Position numbers and translations under genes: made by a program. Shown here one piece after another: positions 23,241-38,161 of a DNA stretch of 64,000 nucleotides (positions are counted from its first letter, which is position 1; each line of letters starts with the position of its first letter). The DNA is from Pogonophryne albipinna (taxonomy: Eukaryota > Chordata > Actinopteri > Perciformes > Artedidraconidae), in assembly GCA_028583405.1 (NCBI GenBank), contig JAPTMU010000164.1:362144-426143 (forward strand), written 5' to 3'. A model generated the notes under the pieces. The model saw only the letters and a program-made list of their open reading frames with translations. It made no database searches and was not told where the DNA came from.

Positions 23241-25698
23241 CAAATCTCACACTGCTATGGATACTTCTGAAACAATGTCAGCAACCGTCAATAGAATTTC
23301 ACTGGATAATTTGAGGGACCAGCTAGTCTCACAGTACAACCAGGATTTCCCTGAAAAGGAATATGAGGAAAAAAGAGAGATGTCATGTGAGGACAGGAAA
23401 TTCATGGACTTGGCTGAAAGTTCAATAATCATCAAAAACGGACATTACAACTTACCTCTACCCTTCCGTGATAAGGACTTGGCCCTGCCTAACAATTACA
23501 ACATGGCACTCCATCGCACAACCAACCTTGCTGGGAAATTCAAGAGGGATTCAGTTTACGCTGAAGAATATAAAGCCTTCATGGAAAAGGTACTGGAAAA
23601 GGGCTATGCCGAAAAGGTTCCACAAGATCAACTTCAAAGATCAGACGGCAGGCTCTGGTACATACCGCATCATGGGGTTTACCGTAAAAGAAAGAAGAAA
23701 CTCAGGGTTGTATTTGACTGTTCATCTTCATTTAAATGAAAGTCCCTTAATGTTGAACTCCTCCAAGGTCCGGACTTGACTAATCCACTTCTAGGCGTCT
23801 TGCTTCGTTTCCGTCAGGAGAAAATTGCAATAATGGCTGACATTGAAGCAATGTACTACCAAGTACAAGTACAGCAAGACCACCGTGACTATCTCAGGTT
23901 TTTGTGGTGGCCTCAAGGAGACATCAGCAAACGACTGGAGGTCTATCGGATGAATGTGCATCTCTTTGGTGCAGTATCATCCCCAAGCATAGCCAGCTTT
24001 GCCTTGCAACAAGTGTCAAGAGACAATGCCAGTAAATACAGCATGGAAGTACTGGAAACCATTCAGCGCAGCTTTTATGTGGATGATTGTCTCAAATCTG
24101 TGGCTTCTACAACTCAAGCTATCGACCTTACAAAGGATCTAATGAAGGCATGTGCCGAAGGAGGATTTACTCTTACCAAATGGGTGAGTAACAGCCAAGA
24201 CGTGCTTAGAACCATCCCTGAAGTGCACAGAGCTAAACCAGTTGAGCAACTAGATCTGGACAAAGAAAAAACACCTCTAGAAAGAGTTCTAGGCATCCAG
24301 TGGAATATCGTGAGAGATACTTTTACCTTCACTGCTGCCATCAAACACAGAGTTCCTACAAGAAGAACAGTTCTTTCTATTGTCAGTTCTATTTACGACC
24401 CCCTCGGTTTCCTTTCACCATTCATCCTCAAGGCCAAGCAAATCCTTAGAGGACTCTGCATTGATAAGTGTGGATGGGATGAAGTTATCCCAGAACACCT
24501 TTCAAAGTCATGGCAAAGATGGATAGCAGAACTAGATCAGCTGGGCAGATTTGAAGTGAACAGGTGCATGAAGCCTGAACATTTTGGACTCGTAAGGACT
24601 GCTGAGCTGCATCACTTCTGTGATGCAAGTGAAACAGGGCATGGCACTGCAAGCTACATTAGATTCACGGACCACAAAGGAGATACTCATGTGTCATTCA
24701 TTCTCGGGAAATCCAGAGTCAATCCTCTGAAGCAAATCACCATTCCCAGACTGGAGCTCGCAGCTGCTACACTTGCTGTAAAAGTTGACAGGATGTTACA
24801 GAAGGAACTAAACATGAAACTACAGAAATCAACCTTCTGGACAGATAGTACATCAGTACTAAAATATATCCACAACCAAACAAAAAGATTCCATACCTAC
24901 GTTGCTAATAGGATAGCTGTGATTCACAACTTGTCCCAAGAAAGCCAATGGAGGCATGTAAGTTCCAAGGACAATCCAGCAGACTTTGCATCACGTGGAT
25001 TGAATATTGAACCATTCTTGGAGTCCACAAGATGGTTGAATGGCCCTGACTTCCTTTCAAAGGAGGAAAGTGAATGGCCCGAAGTGCCAAAGGATCTTGG
25101 CCACATCCTCCGTAATGATCCAGAGATTAAAAAGGACATCTCTGTTAACAGCTTGAAAATAAATAACTGTGCAACCACCGACCTCATTGAACACTACTCC
25201 TCTTGTAAAAAACTACAGAGAGCAGTTGGTTGGTTGTTGAAACTCAAAAGACTGCTTCAATCCAAAAGAGCTAAAGCACCAGTGACCCGCTCCAAAACTG
25301 CAGAAAGACAACAAGGACTATCTGTGGAGGATTTGGAGGAAGCAGAGAAATCCATCATTCACTATGAACAAGAGTGCTACTTTGAATCTGAGCTGATGCT
25401 GCTAAGGAAAGGAAAAGATGTTAAAGCTGACAGCCCCTTACGCAAAGTTGATCCTATTCTGGATGAAGGTATCCTACGGATTGGAGGACGCATAAGTAAA
25501 TCTGCTATGCCAGTACATTTGAGAAACCCGATAATCCTTCCAAAAAACTCCCACATATCCAAACTGATTCTACGCGATATTCATCAGCAGGTCGGACACT
25601 CTGGGAGGAACCACATGCTCTCCAGACTAGGCCAGAAATTCTGGTTACCCTCTGCCAACTGTTCTGCAAGGAAAATAATAAAGGCTTGTGTTTTGTAG
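23241..25698 (+). pseudogene. BEL/Pao reverse transcriptase, RNase H and integrase zinc domain
   Basis: RT N-terminal part 23241-23739, with YIPHHGVYRKRKKK and RVVFDCSSSF, ends at an in-frame TGA at 23737-23739. The same frame reopens immediately and runs to 25698. There the RT palm is seen ([13 protein letters not shown]; catalytic [10 protein letters not shown] at about 24075), then [12 protein letters not shown], a Pao-type RNase H ([36 protein letters not shown]), and the integrase zinc-binding region ([12 protein letters not shown]). A shift near 25690 separates it from the integrase core. Non-functional because of the stop and shifts. Confidence 0.88.
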
Positions 25699-26668
25699 AC
25701 GCATGCAAGCTAGAGTTGGAGAACAAAAAATGGCTGACCTACCTGAAGATCGTGTGGCTCCAGACCTTCCACCTTTCTCTCATGTGGGAATTGACTATTT
25801 CGGACCCATCGTGGTTAAAAGAGGTCGAGGCCAGGTGAAGCGGTGGGGGGTAATATTCACCTGCCTTGTGAGTCGAGCTATTCATCTGGAGGTGGCGAGT
25901 ACCTTGGATACTAACTCCTGCATCAACGCCATAAGGCGGTTTTCATGTCGAAGAGGACCAATTCTAACAATCAGAACAGATCGTGGGACCAACTTTGTAG
26001 GCGCTCAGAAAGAACTGGAGACTGCTCTAAACCAGCTTGATCACAAAAGGATCCAGGATTCCCTGCTCTCTGAGCAAGTCAGGTGGCTGTTCAATCCCCC
26101 ATCAGGAGCACACTTCGGAGGAGTGTGGGAAAGACTGATCAGGCTGGTGAAAAAAGTACTCTTTTCAGTTCTTCAACATCAGGTCATGGATGATGAAATG
26201 CTACAAACTGCCTTTTGTGAAGTTGAATCTATTCTCAATGACAGACCAATCACACCTGTGTCAGCTGATCCTAATGATTTAGAACCCCTCACGCCAAACC
26301 ACCTGCTGCAGCTGAAAACCAAACCACTCTTACCACCTGGACTCTTCTACCAAGATGACCTCTACACCAGAAAGAGATGGAGACAAGTTCAATACATTGC
26401 AGACCTCTTCTGGCAGAGGTGGGCTAAAGAATATCTGCCACTCTTGCAGCAAAGGCAAAAGTGGGTCAACACTAGAAGGAATCTTCAACCCAACGATATT
26501 GTGGTCATCGTCGATGAAACAGCACCAAGGAACTCATGGCCCCTCGGCCGTGTGGTTAAAACCCTGCCCGGACCCAAAGGTCTGGTCAGAAGTGTGTTAG
26601 TTCAGACCAAGACTAACATCCTGCAAAGGCCCATTTGTAAGCTCTGTCTACTCCTGGAAGCCAACTGA
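25688..26668 (+). pseudogene. BEL/Pao integrase core, separated by frameshift
   Basis: Encodes the DDE integrase that would insert the element DNA. The first Asp is in HVGIDYFGPIV, the second in IRTDRGTNFVGA and the Glu in EVESILNDRPITP. WLFNPPSGAHFGGVWERLI is typical of the Pao group. The C-terminal segment with PLGRVVKTLPGPKG follows, then a TGA stop. The frame is open for 326 codons but is out of frame with the preceding pol segment, so no intact pol exists in this copy. Confidence 0.88.
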
Positions 26669-27041
26669 GCCAAGAGCTAGCCAATGCCCTACCCCTTATC
26701 CCCTGCACACACACATACTATCTTTCTTACATCTTTCCATACACAAACCTCTCTATTTCAAACTACATTGATACCCTTTTGACTATTGTCTCCTGCCTCA
26801 GGGACAGTGAGTGGTGAAACCACAAAAGACACTGATGCAGCATGAACTTTGGGGGGGATCTAAGGGGGGGCTAATTGAAATGACTTGTTGAATGTATATA
26901 TGCATATTAGTAGATTTTGTAAGATAAACAGAAATGTAATTAGATATTTTGCGTAGTTTAAAATATTTAAAGGTGTTACCTGGCTCCATAGAATGTCTTG
27001 TTGTAATTGATTTGCTATTGCATCACAATTAGGGGCCGGTA
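26669..27041 (+). other. BEL/Pao 3' untranslated region and polypurine tract
   Basis: Lies between the integrase stop and the 3' LTR. G-rich tracts at about 26848-26872 and AGGGGCCGGT just before 27042 are candidates for the polypurine primer of plus-strand synthesis. No gene here. Confidence 0.6.
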
Positions 27042-27450
27042 TGATGAAGCCATATCGAGGAGCTTATATTATTTAATAGTTATCCATTTATTTTATTGTT
27101 CTTTTTTGTTTATAGTAAATCTTCCTGTTAATTCTTAAGTTGATCAAATAAGTGTATAATACTATGCCTCTGTTTTTGTAAAGGCAGCCTTTGGGCGCCG
27201 GGGGAGGGGAGACCTGCTCATTATAAAGCTGGGAAACAGGTGGTAGTGAGCGGCGCACCCGGTAGGCTTATGGTTTTTTACCATCGGGTAAGAAGGAAGA
27301 GAAATGCTTGATGTGTTTATAATAAATCGCACTGAAACGACTTTTGCTCGGACCTTGATTTTTACCCATGCGTAAGATTCGCTGACGGGTGCCTCAGCGG
27401 CACTTTGCGTTATATTTCTTTCTTATATTTTTATGATTTTGGCCGCTATA
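27042..27450 (+). repeat. 3' LTR of the BEL/Pao element
   Basis: 409 bp, same ends as the 5' LTR. It differs from it by about five substitutions (for example ATCGAGG against ATCTAGG, AAGCTGGG against AATATGGG). Confidence 0.9.
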
Positions 27451-27455
27451 ATGTA

Positions 27456-27900
27456 TGACACCTCTATTAGGTTTTAGCTTAAATTGTCCTTGGGCAGACA
27501 CACACACCGTTAATATTGGGTATTTTATTGGATTCAGGATTCCTATGGATGACTGCCTAGGAGAGAGCGCAGAGAAGCGTGTAAGACTGCGACTCCGCCT
27601 CCTGGTCTCAACTCCAGTTTGTCATGGATTAAGTCCACAAAGCCCTGAAATGTTTGCCGAAATGAGATCTGAACCTTCCAAAGTAGGATGAATGCCGTCT
27701 CTCTTAATCAGACCAGGTTTTCCCCAGAAGGCTGTCCAATTATTTACGAAGCCCACATTGTTTGCTGGGCACCACCAAGACAACCAGCGCTGAAATGATG
27801 ACATGCGGCTATACATGTCATCATTGATCAGATTGGGGAGGGGACCAGAGAAGATTACGGTGTCCGACATTGTTTTAGCATAACTACTGCCTGCCTCTCA
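27456..27900 (-). pseudogene. ORF1 C-terminal (esterase-like) part of the antisense LINE, 5' truncated
   Basis: On the minus strand 27870-27622 reads [11 protein letters not shown], then [28 protein letters not shown] and [10 protein letters not shown]. This is the C-terminal part of the SGNH-esterase-like domain found in ORF1 of L2/CR1-type LINEs, with D-G-I-H-P as its catalytic block. It belongs to the same LINE as 16021-20008. The BEL element is inserted between ORF1 and ORF2, and the flanks rejoin across ATGTA. Upstream sequence is replaced by telomere-like repeats at 27908. Confidence 0.75.
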
Positions 27901-27907
27901 TACACCT

Positions 27908-28077
27908 GGGTTAGGATTAGGGTTAGGGTTAGGGTTAGGGTTAGGGTAATGTTGTGAATCGAGTGGCCTGTGTTCGTCGTCCATAACATACGCCTGCCCA
28001 TACCATAACCCCACCACCACCATGGGCCACACGATTCACAACATTACCCTAACCCTAACCCTAACCCTACCCCTACC
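27908..28077. repeat. Inverted telomere-like repeats around a Tc1 transposase scrap
   Basis: About 6.5 (GGGTTA) units at 27908-27946 face (CCCTAA) units at 28046-28077. The arms continue inward as TAATGTTGTGAATCG and its complement, giving an inverted repeat of roughly 40 bp per arm around a 56-bp spacer. The spacer, on the minus strand, resembles the conserved GGGGVMVWAGV region of Tc1-like transposases. Confidence 0.8.
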
Positions 28078-28423
28078 GCTCACACCAGATACTGCCTGGT
28101 TTTCGGACCCCCCCAGACCCCCCCCCCAATAAAGCAAAAGTGCACGTTTCAGAGTGGCCTTTTATTGTGGCCAGCCTAAGGCACACCTGTGCAATAATCA
28201 TGCTGTCTATATGAGCATCTTGATATGCCACACCTGTGAGGTGGGATGGATTATCTCGGCAAAGGAGAAGTGCTCACTATCACAGATTCTTTCAGATTTG
28301 TGAACAATATTTGAGAGAAATGGTTATTTTGTGTTTATAGAAAATGTTTTAGATCTTTGAGTTCATCTCATGAAAAATGGGATCAAAAACAAAAGTGTTG
28401 CGTTTATATTTTTGTTCAGTGTA
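28078..28423. mobile_element. End fragment of a Tc1-like DNA transposon
   Basis: Contains GGCCTTTTATTGTGGCCAGC, the CATCTTGATATGCCACACCT segment and the terminal GCGTTTATATTTTTGTTCAG ending GTGTA beside TA. This combination is familiar from abundant Tc1-like elements of fish. Only one end is present and there is no intact transposase. Confidence 0.75.
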
Positions 28424-28849
28424 TATCTGCTCCCTGATCTCTCTGTGAATTGAAAGTACTTATTGCCTGAGATCGCACGCTGTGGTTTTATTAAATGTGC
28501 CAAGTGCTAGGACTGTCTTAGGGAAGAAAGCTTTTAGATGTGCAGCTCCACTAACTTGGAACAGTCTCCAAATAGAATGGAAAATTACCAAGCTAGTACC
28601 ACTACATGTTTTTAAAGCTCGGTTGGATGCTAACCAATCAGATGCTGTTAGTACCTGTACATGTGGTTAAATATGTAAATTGTAATCCCTGAACATTTTG
28701 CTGTATGATGTCCTTTTGTTGTTCTGTTGTTTATGTTTTTATGTCTTCTTGTGGAACCTACTGCTGCAGGTCTCCCTTGAAAAAGAGATCATTGATCTCA
28801 ATGGGATTTTACCTGGATGAATAAAGGTTTTGAATTGAATTGAATTGAA
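28424..28849 (+). mobile_element. 3' end of a CR1/Rex1-like LINE
   Basis: Plus-strand frame 28482-28670 reads GKKAFRCAAPLTWNSLQIEW, typical of the last residues of LINE ORF2. It is followed by a 3' UTR with GATCTCAATGGGATTTTACC and an AATAAAGG plus (TTGAA)n tail. 5' truncated. The tail joins the satellite directly. Confidence 0.7.
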
Positions 28850-30315
28850 CGAGCTGCATTAAAGAGCATTAGTTAACGAGCTGCATTAACCATCAAAAGT
28901 TAACAAGCTGCATTAAAGAGCATTAGTTAACGAGCTGCATTGACCAGCAAAAGTTAACAAGCTGCATTAAAGAGCATTAGTTAACGAGCTGCATTGACCA
29001 GCATGAGTTAACGAACTGCATTGATGAGCATGAGTTAACGAGCTGCATTGACCAGCATTAGTTAACGAGCTGCATTGACCAGCATTAGTTAACGAGCCGC
29101 GTTGACCAGCATTAGTTAACGAGCTGCATTAAAGAGCATTAGTTAACGAGCTGCATTGATGAGCATTAGTTAACGAGCTGCATTGATGAGCATTAGTTAA
29201 CGAGTTGATTTGACCAGCATTAGTTAACGAGTTGCGTTGACCAGCATTAGTTAACAAGCTGCATTGATGAGCATTAGTTAAAGAGCTGCATTGACCAGCA
29301 TGAGTTAACGAGCTGCATTGATGAGCATGAGTTAACGAGCTGCATTGACCGGCTTGAGTTAACGAGCTGCATTGACCAGCATTATTTAACGAGCTGCATT
29401 AAAGAGCATTAGTTAACGAGCTGCATTAACCAGCATTAGTTAACGAGCTGCATTAAAGAGCATTAGTTAACGAGCTGCATTAACCAGCATTAGTTAACGA
29501 GCTGCATTGAAGAGCATTAGTTAACGAGCTGCATTGACCAGCATGAGTTAACGAACTGCATTGATGAGCATGAGTTAACGAGCTGCATTGACCAGCATTA
29601 GTTAACGAGCTGCATTGATGAGCATGAGTTAACGAGCTGCATTGACCAGCATTAGTTAACGAGCTGCATTGACCAGCATTAGTTAACGAGCCGCGTTGAC
29701 CAGCATTAGTTAACGAGCTGCATTAAAGAGCATTAGTTAACGAGCTGCATTGATGAGCATTAGTTAACGAGCTGCATTGATGAGCATTAGTTAACGAGTT
29801 GATTTGACCAGCATTAGTTAATGAGTTGCGTTGACCAGCATTAGTTAACAAGCTGCATTGATGAGCATTAGTTAAAGAGCTGCATTGACCAGCATGAGTT
29901 AACGAGCTGCATTGATGAGCATGAGTTAACGAGCTGCATTGACCGGCTTGAGTTAACGAGCTGCATTGACCAGCATTATTTAACGAGCTGCATTAAAGAG
30001 CATTAGTTAACGAGCTGCATTAACCAGCATTAGTTAACGAGCTGCATTAAAGAGCATTAGTTAACGAGCTGCATTAACCAGCATTAGTTAACGAGCTGCA
30101 TTGACCAGCATTATTTAACGAGCTGCATTAAAGAGCATTAGTTAACGAGCTGCATTAACCAGCATTATTTAACGAGCTGCATTAAAGAGCATTAGTTAAC
30201 GAGCTGCATTAACCAGCATTAGTTAACGAGCTGCATTGATGAACTTGAATTAACGAGCTGTATTAATGAGCATTAGTTAACGAGCTGCATTGACCAGCTT
30301 GAGTTGACGAGTTAA
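28850..30315. repeat. 27-bp satellite, block 6, next to the gh promoter
   Basis: Same monomer family but richer in CATTAAAGAGCATTAG and CATTGATGAGCATGAG variants. A rare marker, GAGTTGATTTGACC, occurs at 29202 and again at 29796, 594 bp apart (22 x 27). Its neighbours repeat as well, so there is a 22-mer higher-order repeat. The block stops about 500 bp before the gh TATA box. Confidence 0.97.
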
Positions 30316-30938
30316 GCAGGGTCAGCTGTTGTTGTGGACCTATCGGTTTCACAGAACGTTGAATAAATTCAGTGTTCACTGTGATTTCAGGGAACGGGTA
30401 AAGGTCTGACCTCAGATCAATGACCGCGACTGAATAAATTCAGAAGAAGACCAAAACACGGAACATCTGTTTCATCAAGTCAACATGTTGACAGTGAACG
30501 CACCTCAGCCTGTCAACATGTTCCTCGTTATTAGACATAAATATCAAACGTTGTACCATACATTTAAAGAGGTTTAAATAAACGTTCATTCTTTCTCCGG
30601 AATAAAGAATAACACGTTCACTTTGGATATCAATCCTGCAGTTCTTTTAGAATAAATATTTGTATAAAGAGTTAATTATGATTAAATATGATTATAAAGA
30701 ACCTTCTTAATAAATATTACAAGTCATATCTGAATCTGACGAATGATGACGATGACCAAGGTCAGCTGGTGTTTGTTGGTCTCGGGTTCTCTGATGAATT
30801 TAAGTAGTGACTCTTCTTCTATAAAAACTGAAAAACTGAACGCAAACATCAGAGCAGCCTGAACCTGAACCAGAACCAGAACTGAACCAGAACTGAACCT
30901 GAACTGAACCTGAACTGAACCTGAACTGAACCCAGACC
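30316..30938 (+). promoter_or_regulatory. gh: Growth hormone promoter and 5' UTR
   Basis: The TATA box is TATAAAAA at 30820-30827, 112 bp before the ATG, so transcription probably starts near 30850. AT-rich Pit-1-like sites include ATGAATTTAA (about 30793) and AATAAATATT (about 30651 and 30707). Pit-1 activates GH in pituitary somatotrophs. TGACCAAGGTCA at 30753-30764 is a nuclear-receptor-like everted repeat next to TGACGA. GTCAACATGTTGAC (30479-30492) is a perfect palindrome, partly repeated at 30512-30522. The 5' UTR contains a CTGAAC-based tandem repeat at about 30860-30930. Binding factors are inferred from motifs only. Confidence 0.6.
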
Positions 30939-35922
<4,984 letters not shown>

Positions 35923-36228
35923 TCCAGCCCACAACACAGAAACCCACCTCTAAATGTGTAGCCCCGCCCACAACACGGAAACCCACCTCTAAATGCATAG
36001 CCCTGCCCCTCGACATGTAGCCCCTCCCATAACACGAAAACCCACCTCTAAATGTGTAGCCCCGCCCCTCGACGTGTAGCCCCGCCTCTCTGCTTAATAA
36101 CGATATTATTATAATTAGCCTCTGTTCAGTGATTGGTTGAAGCAGGTCGTGTTTCTGATGACTAAATGTGTTTGACAGTTATACAGGAAGTGCTGAATGT
36201 TTTGAATAAAGTTTGTGCTGTGTTGCAT
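35923..36228 (+). other. gh: Growth hormone 3' UTR and polyadenylation signal
   Basis: Contains about three imperfect tandem copies of a unit with CCCACCTCTAAATGTGTAGC and CCCGCCC between 35928 and 36085. The AATAAA at 36205-36210 is followed by a GT-rich stretch (GTTTGTGCTGTGTTG), a standard cleavage context. Confidence 0.85.
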
Positions 36229-36439
36229 TCAGAGTCGTGTCAATGATTCATGTTTAATTATCTGTCAAATAATTTCCCTATTTGGAATAAATAAATGTTA
36301 CTGTCTATCTGATTATTCTGTGATGCTTCACTGCTTCTGATTATATAGTGAATAATAATACATGAATAAACACCTCATCATCATATATTATAAATACACT
36401 GAACACAGGGGTAGACATTAAGGGTAAAATTCCACTGGC

Positions 36440-36505
36440 CCCACCATTGTAACCACTGGCCCCACCATTGTAACCACTGGCCCCACCATTGTAACCACTG
36501 GCCCG
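36440..36505. repeat. 21-bp minisatellite, three copies
   Basis: Three units of AACCACTGGCCCCACCATTG-type sequence in otherwise unique intergenic DNA. No gene is seen between 36229 and 36711. Confidence 0.85.
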
Positions 36506-36710
36506 GATCTTTCGTCCAAAGAAATCGACTAATAATGAAGAAAATGAACACATTTGTTGCAATAGTAAATTATGCAAAAACTACGTACATTACTACTTGT
36601 ATTACAACATTTGAATCATCAGTTCTTCCTCATTTTCCTCAATTGTTCATATTTGGTTTATTAAAGATAATTATATTGTGGTCATTGTTAAAAAATGTCT
36701 GCTATAATCA

Positions 36711-36955
36711 TTAGGGATGCTCCTATCTATCGGCCGCCAATCGATATCGGCCGATACTCAATCTCTACCGCTCTCTAAAAATGCCGATCGCGAGAGCCGA
36801 TCGCATGACGTAAAATGATGACGTAAAATACATGACACTTTTCTCAGTGCGCGGCAAAACAAGCTCGCCAAAATGGCTTCACCAGTCTGGCAGTATTTTA
36901 AGGTGCAGCATGGTTCGCACACGTGGAGGTACAGTTTGCCTGCTGACAGGTCCGC
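36711..36955 (+). mobile_element. 5' end of a hAT-like DNA transposon
   Basis: Begins TTAGGGATGCTCC followed by palindromic CGGCCG/CCGATC-rich sequence, a pattern seen at hAT ends. A short frame from ATG 36873 reads MASPVWQYFKVQHGSHTWR, which resembles the start of a BED zinc finger. It is cut off by gypsy-like sequence, so only a fragment remains. Confidence 0.55.
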
Positions 36956-38161
36956 GACGGGGACCTGAAATATTTTTCACGTGGTAGCAGCGCTGGGGAG
37001 CTCCACGTCGTCCAGTTTGGTTGGATTTATCGCAGACCCCCACGCCATGGCAAACATGAGGCAATTAAGACCCTTCTCCTTAATACATTTAGCTTATCTG
37101 CTAAGGAGAGGGCCCGCCAGATTCTTGACATTCAAGGCCTAGGACAGGGGTTACCAAACTTTGCCATGCCAAGGACCCCCATATAGCATTATCCTCTGGG
37201 ACCCCCCTGTTGCAATTTTTTTTTTAAATGATGAGTACATGATGATGAAAATGCTGAATCTGTTGGGGGGGGAGGATCCCCGGATTTTGTTTATGGAGAC
37301 GTTCCTGTGCCACTTGCCTTCCCGGGTTCAGACGGCGCTAGCCAACACGTCCATTACTGAACCCCGCGCCTTGGCTGAAGAGGCCGACCGTTTTTTCCTG
37401 GCTACCCAGCAGACCGGTGCAGAGGCGCAAGCTGTGACGCTCAGCGCCCCCTCACCAGTTAAGAAGGCTTGGGGGGGGGCTGGCCATGACGGTGCCAAGC
37501 CGGCGTGGGGACACAGGAGAGTGATCTTACCATGCGCGGTTCGGGGCCAGGGCGAAGAAGTGCATCGCTCCCTGCAGTTATAAACCCCCGGTCAACGGGA
37601 GAGCCGGCGTTCTTTAGTGGCCCACGCATTGGCGGCACGAGCAGGCTTCTCTTCGTTAGCGACAGTGTCTCGGGAAGCTTGTTTCTTTGTGACACGGCGC
37701 TCAACGGAGTGTTGTTCCTGCGTCGAGGGAGGACGTCGCTCGAGGGGGACACGGACCGCGGTTGACGACGGCTAATGGCAGCCCCATCTGCACATACAGC
37801 GTGAGGCCTATGTGTTTGTGTAGTGGAGGACAGCGGTTCAACTGGGATTTTGTGACGGCAGACATTTATTTTCCCCTCCTCGGGGCAGATTTTTTATGTG
37901 CTCACGGAGTCCTGGTGGACGTTAAAAATAAACGCTTCGTTGATGCCTTGACGTTTTCCTCCCTTGTGTGTACGCTTTGCAAGGCGGCGTACGACGGGCT
38001 GTCGGGCTCGCTGTTGGGGGAGGACAGTTTTCTCCGGCTGTTGGCTGAATTTTCCAGACCTGACGCTACCCACCTTCTCTGCGCTCACTACCAAGCATGG
38101 GGTGGAGCACCACATCACCACCGAAGGTCCCCCAGTCTACGCCAGGGCCCGGTGGTTGAAC
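36956..38161 (+). pseudogene. Ty3/gypsy retrotransposon gag-protease fragment, broken, runs into a gap
   Basis: CACGTGGTAGCAGCGCTGGG at 36978 resembles the leader after a gypsy primer site. Gag-like reading follows in pieces (an FSLSAKERARQILDIQGL-type stretch near 37080-37140; FLCHLPSRVQTALANTSI and EPRALAEEADRFFLA at about 37295-37400). A protease-region frame at 37762-38160 holds FNWDFVTADIYFPLLGADFL and DVKNKRFVDALTFSSLV. Several frameshifts separate these. A segment from CAGGGGTTACCAAACTTTG at 37145 to about 37260 looks like a small hAT-type insertion that interrupts gag. The rest is lost in the N run. Confidence 0.7.

Larger units (their letters stand above)
20009..27455 (+). mobile_element. 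Full-length BEL/Pao LTR retrotransposon (7437 bp plus target duplication)
   Basis: Two 409-bp LTRs (20014-20422 and 27042-27450) flanked by the 5-bp duplication ATGTA (20009-20013 and 27451-27455). It has gag and pol in BEL/Pao order: zinc knuckles, protease, reverse transcriptase, RNase H, integrase. The LTRs differ at five positions that I could count, about 1.2 percent, so insertion was fairly recent. It sits inside the antisense LINE. Pol is interrupted by several frameshifts and one in-frame stop, so this copy cannot make an intact polyprotein. No env-like gene was seen. Confidence 0.93.
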
